From Amycolatopsis endophytica (GTDB lineage: Bacteria; Actinomycetota; Actinomycetes; Mycobacteriales; Pseudonocardiaceae): a stretch of DNA of 64,000 bases. The notes beneath the pieces were generated by a model. The model was given only the letters and a program-made list of their open reading frames with translations. It did no database searches and was not told the DNA's origin. Positions 10,186-18,371 of the stretch are shown in pieces (the stretch's first letter is position 1; each line of letters opens with the position of its first letter). Position numbers and translations under genes: made by a program. The stretch spans positions 3,472,001-3,536,000 of the forward strand of contig NZ_JACCFK010000001.1 of NCBI RefSeq assembly GCF_013410405.1, in the 5' to 3' direction.

Positions 10186-11147
10186 GCGTCCACCCCCGCA
10201 CCGGAGCGGCTGCGTGAGATGATCATCGACGCGGTGAAGTTCGTCGCCAGCGTGAACACGAACAGCACGAGACCGGCCGCCATCAGTCCGTTGAGGAAGA
10301 TCCCGGTCGCGCCCGCGTTGTTCGCGATGAACCCGGAGATCGTGGCGCCGCCGAACTCCAGGAAGTGTGTCGTGATCTCGGGAACCTGCGGCAGCAGCAG
10401 GGAAACCGCGATGGTCTCGCCGAGCGCGCGGCCCAGCCCGAGCATCGCGCCGCCGATGATCCCGCCGCGGCCGAACGGCAGCACCACGGTCTTCACCATG
10501 CCCCACCGCGTGCTGCCCAGTGCCAGCGCCGCTTCCTTCTCGCCGAGCGGGGTCTGCACGAAGACCTCGCGGATCACCGACGTGGTGATCGGGATGACCA
10601 TCAGCGACACCACGAGCCCGGCCACGAACATCGAGTTGAACAGCACCGCGTCCGGCTCGGTGGCGAAGAGCGGGAACCAGCCGAGGTTCCCGGTCATCCA
10701 CTCCGCCACCGGCGTGAGGTAGGGCCCGAGGAAACTGAACGCCCACAGGCCGTAGAGCAGGCTGGGGATCGCCGCGAGCAGATCGACCAGACCGGTGAGG
10801 AGCCCGCGCATCCGGCCGCTCGCGTACTCGGTGATGAACAGCGCGGCCAAGATCGACAGCGGCACGGCGACGACCACCGCGATCACCGCGACGACCACCG
10901 TGCCGTACAGCAGGCCGAGCACGCCCATCACCCCGGTGGCGGGGTCGAAGCGGATCGTGCCGAAGAACCCGAAACCGCTCACCTGGAACGCCGGGACCGA
11001 CCGGAAGATCAGGAAGAACCCGATGACGATCAGCAACGCCAGCACGGACAGGCCCGCGCCGGTGGTGATGCGGCGGAAGGCGCGGTCGGCGCGGGAGGGT
11101 GCGTCGGCGATCGGCCGCACGGGCGGCGGCTCACCGGATTTCGGCAT
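10182..11147 (-). CDS. pstC: Phosphate ABC transporter permease PstC
   Basis: A 321-aa inner-membrane permease and first gene of the operon. It shows an N-terminal span, the PstC-typical VPAFQVSGFGFFGTIRFDP region, AIPSLLYGLWAFSFLGPYL, and the EAA loop GEKEAALALGSTRWGM. The start is uncertain: ATG at 11147 is used, an in-frame GTG lies at 11159, and neither has a convincing ribosome-binding site. A 145-bp divergent region separates it from the second PstS-like gene, so both units may share phosphate control; I could not identify convincing PHO-box repeats. Confidence 0.92.
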   Translation of the reverse strand: MPKSGEPPPVRPIADAPSRADRAFRRITTGAGLSVLALLIVIGFFLIFRSVPAFQVSGFGFFGTIRFDPATGVMGVLGLLYGTVVVAVIAVVVAVPLSILAALFITEYASGRMRGLLTGLVDLLAAIPSLLYGLWAFSFLGPYLTPVAEWMTGNLGWFPLFATEPDAVLFNSMFVAGLVVSLMVIPITTSVIREVFVQTPLGEKEAALALGSTRWGMVKTVVLPFGRGGIIGGAMLGLGRALGETIAVSLLLPQVPEITTHFLEFGGATISGFIANNAGATGIFLNGLMAAGLVLFVFTLATNFTASMIISRSRSGAGVDA

Positions 11148-11292
11148 GGCGAGGGTCACGGAGCGAGTATCGCGATCCCGCGGCCGGGAAACGTGGACGA
11201 TCAGGGAAGGCCCGACGGCGCATCGGTGAATTGGGCGCTCCGAGGGGTTTCCGCCGTTGACGGGATGCGGGCGCGATGGCGAAGTTGGGCCC

Positions 11293-13563
11293 ATGACTGG
11301 CGTTCGACGTGTGCTGCTCGTTTTCGTGAGCGGTTTTCTCGCCGTGGCGGGAGTGCTCGTGGTTCCGTCCGCGACCGCCCAGACGGCGTCGCTGAGCTAC
11401 TCCGTCCAGACGAGCGGGGTGGACCCGTTGCACGCACAGGACGGCGATCCGTTGCGGATCACCATTTCCGGCCTGCCTGCCGGCGCGACCGCGAACTACC
11501 GGGTGTGCCCGAGCCCGCTGCCGGACGGGTTGCTCAAGCCCGGCACGTGGGCGCCCGACCACACGGTCGCGGCACGCGTCGCCGCCTACTGCTCCGCCTT
11601 CAACGACGAGCTGTCCGGTGCGGTGTTCGCGCCGCCCAACACCCCGCGCGGCCGCAGCGCCGCCACGCAGAACATCGTGCTGGACACGTTCGTGCCACGC
11701 GGCAGCCGGACCCCGGCGAACATCAACTTCGACCCGGAGTACACGCAGCTGCAGCCGTCGCAGGCCCTCACCTGGCCGAGCAACCCGGAGGGCAAGAAGT
11801 ACTCCTACACCTGCGACGAGAACAACCCGTGCACGATGACGCTGACGATCACCGGCACGCCGCCGGGCTCGACCGCCGCGCAGACGGTCTACGACAGCTC
11901 GATCACCTTCGCCGCGTCCGCGCCCGGCCTGGAGATCCAGGGCTGCGGCGGTGTCGGCGCGAGCACGCTCAACGCGAGCATGCCGGAGCGGTTCGGCGAC
12001 ACGGCGGTGTCCTGGAACCAGATGCTGTGCGCGCCGACGCAGTCCGCGCAGCCCGCCAACATCGTCGCCGAGACGGAGGACGCGGGGCTGAGGGCGTTCG
12101 ACACGGGTGCGTCCGACATCGCGATGACCGGTTCCGGTGGCAGGCTGGCGAGCCAGACGGAGCGCGAGCGGGCCTACGTGCCCGCCGCGCTCAACGCGAC
12201 CGTGATCGCCGCGGTGGGCTGGGCGCCCACCGACGTCACGGACAGCGGAGCGCTGGTGAGTTCCCGTCTCGGCACCGCGTTGACCTTCACCTGGGACGAC
12301 GTGGCGAACATGCTCAGCAAGGGCGGCCTGAGCCCGTCCTCCACCGGACGCGGCGGCATCTTCCGGAACGGATCACCGCTGGTGACCCGCAACCCCGCGC
12401 TCGACGCGATCAAGGACGGCAACGGCAACACCACGAGCGCGCCCGAAACCCGCGCCGGCGTGGACACCGCCAACCTCAGCTTCTTCGGCGTCACGGGGGA
12501 GTCCGGGCCGAGCACGGTCCCGGCGATCCTGAGCGGGAAGCTGGCGAGCGCGGCCCCCGGCGCCTGGGTGTATGGCACCACGTCGTACTTCGCGGACAAG
12601 GGCGGTGGCCCGGTCGGCACCGTCACCGACCTCAACGCGCTGAACCTCGACCTGGTCAACGTGCACAACGTGGACGCCAAGTCCGGCCGGGTCAACGTGC
12701 GCAAGCAGGTCAACGGGCCAGTGCTCGGGACCGGGTTCGAATGCACCAACGGCTGCCTGAACTGGGTCGTGACCGACCTGGCGACGGCGACCGAGTACGG
12801 CTGGGCGCCCGTCGCGCTGCCCGACGGTCACGGCGGGTACGTCGCGCCGACCCCGGCGTCGCTGCGGGCCGCGGCGGCGCACGCGACCCAGGCCGAGGAC
12901 GGTTCGGTCACGATCGGCGACGTCAGCGCCGATCCGGCCGCGTACCCGCTGACGTTCGTGGAGTCGGTGGCGGCACCGGTCAACCCGCTGATCGACGAAA
13001 GCTGCCAGCCGCTGGCCGACAAGCAGGCCCAGCTGGCCACCTTCCTCAAGGCCGCCACCAACGGCGGGCAGGGCGGGCTCGGGGCCGGGCTGGTGCCGCT
13101 GACGCCGGAACTGCTGAGCGCGGCGCAGGAAGCGGCGGCACTGGTCGGCACCGGCACCGCCGCTGAGGCGTGCCAGGAGCGGGAAGACGCGCGGAACCCC
13201 GGATCGGCGACCGGTGGATCGTCCGGTTCGTACACGACGGGGTCCGGCGGCGACGGACTCGGCACCGGCTTCGGCACCGGTGGCCTTGGCGCGGGCGGTT
13301 CCGGCTCGGCCGCGGGCGCCGCTCCGCTGGACACCAAGGTGCCGACGCCGGAGAGTCTCACCGAGTCCCGCAACCTCGCGGCCTCGACGAAGATCCCGTT
13401 CTTCCCTGGCGGCACCGCGCTCGCGGCCCTGATCCCGCTGCTGGCACTGGTCGGACTGGTGGTGCTGCCCGCGGGCACCGCCTACGCCTCCGCCGGACGG
13501 CCGCTGCCGCCCTGGCTGGACGCGCTGAAACGGCGGATCACCTCGATGCGGAGCGGTTCATGA
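11293..13563 (+). CDS. Large surface PstS-like protein with N-terminal all-beta region and C-terminal anchor (PstS-like 2)
   Basis: A 756-aa exported protein. Residues 1-32 are a signal peptide (ending SATAQ). Residues about 35-215 are rich in Thr/Pro and short beta-type segments, with a Cys pair in YSYTCDENNPCTM, resembling an Ig-like or adhesive module. Residues about 215-640 look like a PstS fold: TGASDIAMTGSGG, LTFTWDDVANMLSKG, GVTGESGPSTVPAIL and VYGTTSYFADKG match the family pattern. A Gly/Ser-rich linker is followed by a membrane span near residues 710-732 and a basic tail. ATG 11293 fits the signal peptide. Its stop overlaps the pseudo-sortase start by 4 nt. No LPXTG motif is present. 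Phosphate binding is inferred, not shown. Confidence 0.8.
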   Translation: MTGVRRVLLVFVSGFLAVAGVLVVPSATAQTASLSYSVQTSGVDPLHAQDGDPLRITISGLPAGATANYRVCPSPLPDGLLKPGTWAPDHTVAARVAAYCSAFNDELSGAVFAPPNTPRGRSAATQNIVLDTFVPRGSRTPANINFDPEYTQLQPSQALTWPSNPEGKKYSYTCDENNPCTMTLTITGTPPGSTAAQTVYDSSITFAASAPGLEIQGCGGVGASTLNASMPERFGDTAVSWNQMLCAPTQSAQPANIVAETEDAGLRAFDTGASDIAMTGSGGRLASQTERERAYVPAALNATVIAAVGWAPTDVTDSGALVSSRLGTALTFTWDDVANMLSKGGLSPSSTGRGGIFRNGSPLVTRNPALDAIKDGNGNTTSAPETRAGVDTANLSFFGVTGESGPSTVPAILSGKLASAAPGAWVYGTTSYFADKGGGPVGTVTDLNALNLDLVNVHNVDAKSGRVNVRKQVNGPVLGTGFECTNGCLNWVVTDLATATEYGWAPVALPDGHGGYVAPTPASLRAAAAHATQAEDGSVTIGDVSADPAAYPLTFVESVAAPVNPLIDESCQPLADKQAQLATFLKAATNGGQGGLGAGLVPLTPELLSAAQEAAALVGTGTAAEACQEREDARNPGSATGGSSGSYTTGSGGDGLGTGFGTGGLGAGGSGSAAGAAPLDTKVPTPESLTESRNLAASTKIPFFPGGTALAALIPLLALVGLVVLPAGTAYASAGRPLPPWLDALKRRITSMRSGS

Positions 13564-14516
13564 GCACCCTGTCCACGGTGGAGAACGACGAGGCGTGGGA
13601 CGAGGAGGAGCAGACGGAGACCGTCCTCGACGAACCGGTCGAGGAACCCGCGCCGCGGTTCGCCACGTTCGGTCCGAAATGGATCGCCGGAACGGCGGTC
13701 GCCTGGGTGCTCACCACGGCGCTGTGCTTCGTGCTGGTCACCTACGCGCTCGGGCCGATGCTCGCCAACAACGACCAGCGCGCCGCGCTCGCCGACCTGA
13801 AAGGCGAGATCGCCGAGGCGTACGGGGCGACCCGGACACTGCTGGGTGCCGCGCCGGTCACGAAACCGCCGGAGTTCGGATCGCCGGTCGCGATCCTGGA
13901 GATCCCGAAGCTGAACCTGCAGCAGGTCGTGCTGGAGGGCGTCACCCCGGAGCAGACCGCGTCCGGGGCCGGTCACGTGCCGGGGACGTCGAGGCCGGGG
14001 CAGGCGGGCAACAGCGGCATCGTGGGCCGCTACTCCGGGTACGGGGCGCCGTTCTCGCGCCTGGGGGAGCTGGCCGCCGGTGACCAGATCGTCGTCGCGA
14101 CCACCCAGGGCAAGTCCGTCTACACCGTCACCGGGACGGCCACGCGGGAGTTCGACGAGGACGGCGACTACGGCAAGAGTCAGGACGACCGGCTCACGCT
14201 CGTCACGTCGGCGTCGTGGTGGCCCGGTTCGGCCTCGTCCGCGACGGTGGTGACCGCGGTGATCGAGGGCAAGCCGTTCCGCCCGACGCCGCAGAACGGA
14301 CGAGCCGATGCGCAGGACGGCCGCACCGGCGATCCGTCCGCGTGGGCGCAGCTGGTGCTGGCATTCGGCGGATTCGTCGCGGTCGCCGCCGGAGCTACGC
14401 TGCTTTACCGGCGGTGGCGCCCGGTGTCCACCTATGTCGTCACCACCCCGGCCCTGCTGGTGCTGGCCGTGCTCGCGGCGACCGCCGTGTGGCGCCTGCT
14501 GCCTGCCTGGGCCTGA
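13560..14516 (+). CDS. Sortase-fold membrane protein lacking catalytic His and Cys (class E-like pseudo-sortase)
   Basis: A 318-aa protein. An acidic cytoplasmic tail (residues 1-40) is followed by a membrane span at 41-65, an extracellular sortase-like domain at about 105-240, and two C-terminal spans at about 262-283 and 293-313. IPKLNLQQVVLEGVTPE, GAGHVPGTSRPGQAGNSG, YGAPFSRLGELAAGD and LTLVTS follow the class E sortase order. Where that class has a catalytic His (GHRTTY type) this protein has R157 in GRYSGYG; where it has the TLxTC cysteine it has S217 in TLVTS. It should therefore not catalyse transpeptidation. ATG 13560 overlaps the PstS-like 2 stop (ATGA), so the two are translationally coupled and probably form a complex. 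Automatic annotation would call it sortase. Confidence 0.8.
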   Translation: MSTLSTVENDEAWDEEEQTETVLDEPVEEPAPRFATFGPKWIAGTAVAWVLTTALCFVLVTYALGPMLANNDQRAALADLKGEIAEAYGATRTLLGAAPVTKPPEFGSPVAILEIPKLNLQQVVLEGVTPEQTASGAGHVPGTSRPGQAGNSGIVGRYSGYGAPFSRLGELAAGDQIVVATTQGKSVYTVTGTATREFDEDGDYGKSQDDRLTLVTSASWWPGSASSATVVTAVIEGKPFRPTPQNGRADAQDGRTGDPSAWAQLVLAFGGFVAVAAGATLLYRRWRPVSTYVVTTPALLVLAVLAATAVWRLLPAWA

Positions 14517-14548
14517 CCATGCCGAGAAGACCGATCAGGGGGAACATG

Positions 14549-15721
14549 ATGCTGCGTCAGGAGCGCTGGGCCGCGGAGCGGCGACGGCGCAAGTCCGAGG
14601 CCAGGCGCGTCAAGCTCGGCGCGTACGCGGCGGCCTCGCTGGCACTCGTGCCGTTCCTGCCCAGCGGCGGTGTGCCGATCGCGCTGGTCGCCGAGACCGG
14701 GGCGACGGGGGAGTCCGCGCAGGCGTCGTTGAGCCCGGCGGTGCTGGACGCGGCGGACGACCCGCTGATGCTCGCCGCGCAGCTGCCCTCGTTCGCGGAC
14801 CTGCCGATCACGCCGATGGGTGCCCCGGTGACGTCGGCGCCGCGCATCCCGGCGAGCGTGTGGGACGCCTACCACCGCGCGGCCGCGGAGATGGCCCGGA
14901 TCGCGCCGGACTGTCACCTGGACTGGTCGCTGCTGGCGGCGATCGGCCGCATCGAATCGGGCCACGCGCGCGGCGGCCGGGTGGACGCCGACGGCACGAC
15001 CACGGGCGCGATCCTCGGCCCGGTGCTCGACGGCGGCGCCTTCGCGGCCATCCGGGACACCGACGGCGGTGCACTGGACGGCGATGTCCATTGGGACCGC
15101 GCGGTGGGGCCGATGCAGTTCATCCCGGCCACGTTCAGGTCGTTCGGCGCGGACGGCAACGGCGACGGCGTGGTGAGCCCGCACAACATCTTCGACGCGG
15201 CGCTCGCGGCGGGCAGGTACCTGTGCGCCGGCGGCGGTGACCTGCGGGATCCGCGGCAGCGGGCGCAGGCGGTGTTCCGGTACAACCACTCGGACGCCTA
15301 TGTCGCGACGGTCCTGCTGTGGGCGGACGCCTACGCCCGCGGCGGCACCCCGGTGGCGGACTCGCCCGGTGTGGCCGGCCCGGTCGTGGGAGCGGTGGTG
15401 CCCGGTGCGGTGGCGCCCGGTGCTCCCGTCGTGTCGTTGCCGGGCGCGCCGGTGGCCGTACCGCCGCCCCCGCCGGTGACGGTGCCCGCGCCTCCGTCGG
15501 TCACGCCCCCGGCAACCCCGCCCCCGTCCCCGACGCGGACACTGGTTCCCACCACGACGTCGACCACGAGTGAGCCGCCCTCGTCGAGCTGCACCCCGGC
15601 GCCCACGACGACCTCGACGCCGACGACGACCACGCCGGTGGAGACGACCACTCCTCCGGTGGAGACGACGAGCAGCAGCGCTCCCAGCACGACTCCGTCA
15701 CCTTCGGAGCCCGCCTGCTGA
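14549..15721 (+). CDS. Secreted lytic murein transglycosylase (MltB/SLT-type) with Pro/Thr-rich tail
   Basis: About 390 aa. A basic N-terminus and hydrophobic stretch (LGAYAAASLALVPFLP) act as a signal or anchor. Residues about 115-280 form a transglycosylase domain: catalytic Glu in LLAAIGRIESGHARGG, AVGPMQFIPATFRSFGADGNGDG, and NIFDAALAAGRYLCAGGG. The last 110 residues are a Pro/Val then Thr/Ser-rich low-complexity tail ending in Cys, likely wall-spanning. The start at 14549 has GGGGG at ideal spacing; ATGs at 14519 and 14546 are alternatives. It lies 32 nt after the pseudo-sortase gene in the same orientation, which suggests local cell-wall opening for the surface PstS/pseudo-sortase assembly. 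Confidence 0.83.
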   Translation: MLRQERWAAERRRRKSEARRVKLGAYAAASLALVPFLPSGGVPIALVAETGATGESAQASLSPAVLDAADDPLMLAAQLPSFADLPITPMGAPVTSAPRIPASVWDAYHRAAAEMARIAPDCHLDWSLLAAIGRIESGHARGGRVDADGTTTGAILGPVLDGGAFAAIRDTDGGALDGDVHWDRAVGPMQFIPATFRSFGADGNGDGVVSPHNIFDAALAAGRYLCAGGGDLRDPRQRAQAVFRYNHSDAYVATVLLWADAYARGGTPVADSPGVAGPVVGAVVPGAVAPGAPVVSLPGAPVAVPPPPPVTVPAPPSVTPPATPPPSPTRTLVPTTTSTTSEPPSSSCTPAPTTTSTPTTTTPVETTTPPVETTSSSAPSTTPSPSEPAC

Positions 15722-15763
15722 GGTTGGGTTGCCGCTACGCGGGTTCTGGCGCTACGCGCGAAC

Positions 15764-15880
15764 GGCCAACACGCCGCCGCGAACAGCAAACACGCCAGCG
15801 GGAGCGGCAAACACGCCGCGCGCCGCGCTGTGTTTGCCGTTCCGGGCGGCGTGTTTGCCGCTGCGGGCGGCGTGTTTGCC
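15764..15880. repeat. Symmetric 21-bp phased array (3 direct + 3 inverted 12-bp units)
   Basis: Units GGCCAACACGCC, AGCAAACACGCC and GGCAAACACGCC start at 15764, 15785 and 15806. Their inverted forms (G-C/G-TGTGTTTGCC type) start at 15827, 15848 and 15869. Every step is exactly 21 bp, including the step across the centre, so each 12-bp unit is followed by a 9-bp GC-rich linker. The whole can fold as one large stem or serve as sites on one face of the helix. Confidence 0.85.
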
Positions 15881-15958
15881 GTTCCGGGCGGCGCACCCGG
15901 CAACGGGAAGTGACCAGCTCCGAACCAGTCCTCTCCCGCAACCCGATCCCCAGCCACA

Positions 15959-16022
15959 TCGGTTGCCGAGCAGTCGGGTCAAGGCACGCTTTCCCGCCTT
16001 GACGCGACTGCTCGGCAACCGA
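15959..16022. repeat. Long hairpin with conserved inner core, copy 1
   Basis: A 27-bp stem with one internal mismatch and a 10-nt loop. The inner stem is GTCAAGGC (15978-15985) with GCCTTGAC (15996-16003) around loop ACGCTTTCCC. The outer arms begin GGTTGCCGAGCAGTC. No U-run follows on either strand, so it is not a canonical terminator, although it lies between convergent genes. Confidence 0.85.
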
Positions 16023-16158
16023 ACACTGAGAGATCGGGTTCGGGAGGGGCCGATCGGGGCGTAGCGAAGCGAAGCCGGTGCTTGAGGTACCCGCGTAGCG
16101 ACCCTCGCTTCGGTCTCGCGCGGCCGCGCGCGGATTCCGTTAGCGCCATCCGGAAAGA

Positions 16159-16197
16159 AACCGGCCCGCGCGGGGAAAAACCCCACGCGGGCCGGTT
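16159..16197 (-). terminator. Hairpin terminator of PstS-like gene 3
   Basis: A 17-bp arm pair with one mismatch (left arm 16159-16175, right arm 16181-16197) around a 5-nt A/T loop. It starts 15 nt past the stop of the gene at 16213-17280 on the minus strand. Confidence 0.8.
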
Positions 16198-16212
16198 CCG
16201 GGGAGCAGTGGG

Positions 16213-17280
16213 TCAGGACAGGGTGCAGGTGACACCCGAGGTGCCCAGCGGCTGGAAACCGTAGTCGCTGATCAGGGTGTTCAGCGCGCCGGAGCAGAGG
16301 GGGCTCGGGCCGGACGCGTCGAAGCCGACGATGTTCAGCGCGGCGCCGTAGGAGAGCGAACGGGTGTCCAGGACGTGGTACACCGTGCGCGCGCCCCGGA
16401 AGGCAGGCAGGAACGTCGGCTCCCACTTGCCGGAGGTGGCGTTCACGCCCACCGGCGCGACGTCCGAGTCCGCACCGGTCAGGGTGCCCTCGAAGAAGCC
16501 CGCGCGCTTGTCCGTGACGACCGCGTTGGCCTGGGCGACCCACTGGGCCACCGAGTACGGCGCGATCGCGGTCCCGGCGTCACCTGCGGCGATGGTGGTG
16601 GCGTCGTTCTCCTGCATGCGGTGGATGGTGACACCGGTGGTGGTCGGGTCGAAGCCGAGGACGTTGCCGGTGAAGAAGGACAGCGTGCCCGAACCCGTCT
16701 GCGGCAGGTACACGGCGATCGGGGCGTCCGCGCCGCCGACCTCGCTCCAGTTGTCGATGGAGCCGTTGTAGATGCCCTTCAGCTGGTCCAGCGTCAGGGT
16801 GACGCCGGCACCGGCACCGGTCGACGAGGCGGCCCAGGACACGCCGTCGCGGGCGAAACCGTAGTACTCGAACTCGACCGGATCGCTGGAGCTCGGGCCG
16901 GACGACGAACGGGCGACGTCGATCAGCGCGCCGCCCGACGAGGCGTTGGCGTTCAGCGCGTTCTTGCCGGCCGACGAACCGTTGGGCACCGGGTTGCTGG
17001 TGGTGTCGTAGGTGGTGCCGCCGTCGTAGAGGTCCGCGGGGACCGTGAAGGTGCCGCCCGCCGGCAGCACCGGCGGCACGTTCACGTAGTTGTCCTCGCC
17101 GCCGTTCGCCTGGGCGAAGAGCGCGTTGGTGAAGTCCTGGATGGTGTCGGAACCGGCGGCGGTCACGACCTCGTTGAGGCCGTTGTCGCCGGGCACCGCG
17201 CTGGCGGTACCGGTGAGGAGCAGGCAGGCCCCGGTGGCGGCGCCGATGACGCCGGCAAACCGTGCGGTACGAGCACGCAT
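16213..17280 (-). CDS. Secreted PstS-like phosphate-binding protein (PstS-like 3)
   Basis: A 355-aa exported protein with a classical signal peptide (residues 1-29, ending GTASA). The mature protein starts with a TAAGSDTIQDFTNALF motif, as in PstS-type proteins, then ANASSGGALIDVARSSSGPS, LTLDQLKGIYNGSIDNWSEVGG and LPQTGSGTLSFFTGNVLGFD, which fit the phosphate-binding loops. It lacks the lipobox and the C-terminal span, so unlike PstS-like 1 and 2 it should be released or wall-trapped. It is monocistronic, with its own hairpin terminator, and faces the transglycosylase gene across the repeat element. Other oxyanions are possible ligands. Confidence 0.83.
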   Translation of the reverse strand: MRARTARFAGVIGAATGACLLLTGTASAVPGDNGLNEVVTAAGSDTIQDFTNALFAQANGGEDNYVNVPPVLPAGGTFTVPADLYDGGTTYDTTSNPVPNGSSAGKNALNANASSGGALIDVARSSSGPSSSDPVEFEYYGFARDGVSWAASSTGAGAGVTLTLDQLKGIYNGSIDNWSEVGGADAPIAVYLPQTGSGTLSFFTGNVLGFDPTTTGVTIHRMQENDATTIAAGDAGTAIAPYSVAQWVAQANAVVTDKRAGFFEGTLTGADSDVAPVGVNATSGKWEPTFLPAFRGARTVYHVLDTRSLSYGAALNIVGFDASGPSPLCSGALNTLISDYGFQPLGTSGVTCTLS

Positions 17281-17430
17281 AGTGTCAGTACTCTTTTCTG
17301 TCTGTTCTCGGCCGGGGGATTTCCGCGGCCGGGAACCAACTTCGCCGCCTTGGGCAACGTCTGGCGGTGCCTTGCCTTCTCGCCCGACGGCGTGGCGGTT
17401 AATGCCCGACGAACGCACGCAGCGTGCCCG

Positions 17431-17847
17431 TCATGGCGGGGAATCGAGCCGGTATTTCGCCCGCCAGTCCAGGATCCGTCCGTCACTGCCGGATTCCGCG
17501 GCGATCCCGACGGCCGCGACGAATCGTTCGTACCCCCGTTTGGCTTCGATCTTCCGGCCGTACGGGCGAGTCGCGGTGGCGATCGGCCCGGAACCGGAGT
17601 GCAGCACCCAGCGCCACTGGATCCCGTTGAGGTGCGTCAGATCCATGCGCGTCCGCGACAGGTTCCGGCACAGCCACTGGATGGCGGTCGCGCATTCGGT
17701 GCTGTCCCGGTAATCGACCACTCCCAGGCCGAGTGACACGTTGTTGCTGCCCAGCAGTCGCCAGCGGGTGCTTCCGTCGTGACCGCCGATGAGCTGGAAC
17801 CGCGGCGTCCGGACGTTACCCGGCCGGCGGTCGTCTGCGTTTTTCAT
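17431..17847 (-). CDS. YegP/DUF1508-like two-repeat protein
   Basis: A 138-aa protein with two related segments of about 45 residues: RFQLIGGHDGSTRWRLLGSN followed by LGLGVVDYRD, and RWVLHSGSGPIATATRPYG followed by RGYERFVAAV. This tandem pattern resembles the DUF1508 (YegP) fold, a small beta-rich domain of unknown role. ATG 17847 is preferred over the longer frame because the extension lacks coding character. No signal peptide. It is upstream of, and codirectional with, PstS-like 3 with a 150-bp gap, so it is probably independent. Confidence 0.55.
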   Translation of the reverse strand: MKNADDRRPGNVRTPRFQLIGGHDGSTRWRLLGSNNVSLGLGVVDYRDSTECATAIQWLCRNLSRTRMDLTHLNGIQWRWVLHSGSGPIATATRPYGRKIEAKRGYERFVAAVGIAAESGSDGRILDWRAKYRLDSPP

Positions 17848-18371
17848 TTGTGTGTCCCCAGTTCCACGGCCCGCCTCGGTGGCCGCTTCCGGTCGAAAAA
17901 TCACCGACGTCCTGCTATCGCGTCCATGCCCGGGTGGAGTTACGGCGCTGGGTTAAGGCGCGACGGCGGGAAGGTGAATGATCGGTTCTCCCCGCGCGTC
18001 ACCCGCGCCCGGCGGCTCCGCGTATTGCGGCCCGTTCGGGGTTTCGCCTACCATCGATTTTTCGGGCCGGGTCCGGAAATCGCGGCGGAGTTTACCGGCG
18101 ATGATTCGGGAGTTTGCGTGTTCTGGTACTGGAGCCGACGGTGATCCGAATTCTTTCACGGCACACGTTTGGCTCAGTGGGGGCGCGGTCGTTGCGGGCT
18201 CGTCACCGTGGATCAACCCTCGGTGACGTGCGGTGGCAGGCGGCGGGTGGCGCGATCCGGGCGGCTGGTCTGTTCGGGACCGCGACAGCGCCGTGTGGCA
18301 GCGGTTGGTCATCGGCGAGCGACTAAGCTGACGCGAAGCCCGGGTTCGTTACTACGCGATTTGGGGAGACC
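17848..18371. other. 524-bp intergenic region, no gene recognised
   Basis: This stretch is less GC-rich at wobble positions than its neighbours and every frame of more than 60 codons lacks normal actinobacterial codon bias. It should hold the promoters of the YegP-like gene (left) and the Uma2 gene (right). I see no RNA gene or clear operator. Confidence 0.6.

Larger units (their letters stand above)
15733..16100. repeat. Composite repeat element, copy 1 (21-bp phased array plus long hairpin, 12-bp terminal inverted repeats)
   Basis: A non-coding block ending in perfect 12-bp inverted repeats, CGCTACGCGGGT at 15733-15744 and ACCCGCGTAGCG at 16089-16100. Inside, in order: a symmetric array of six GGCAAACACGCC-type units (15764-15880), a spacer with a conserved 21-bp block (15935-15955), a 27-bp-stem hairpin (15959-16022), and a short block ATCGGGGCGT (16053-16062). 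All these parts recur, inverted, at 42611-43021. Small frames through it give Lys/His/Ala-rich heptads and are not credible proteins. Confidence 0.8.

Noticed and set aside
10365..13166. 933-codon plus-strand frame through pstC and PstS-like 2
   Set aside because: Shifted frame of PstS-like 2 and antisense of pstC; composition is typical of GC-rich shadows.
13560..14516. Active sortase with LPXTG substrates
   Set aside because: Both catalytic residues are absent and no LPXTG-like signal is found on neighbouring surface proteins.
15764..15880. CRISPR array
   Set aside because: Units are 12 bp with 9-bp similar linkers, half of them inverted; there are no unique spacers and no cas genes.
15959..16022. 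Rho-independent terminator for the transglycosylase gene
   Set aside because: Stem is 240 nt from the stop, has no U-run, and recurs with conserved loop at an unrelated locus.
17978..18226. 82-codon plus-strand frame in the intergenic region before the Uma2 gene
   Set aside because: No ribosome site, poor codon bias and no recognisable domain.
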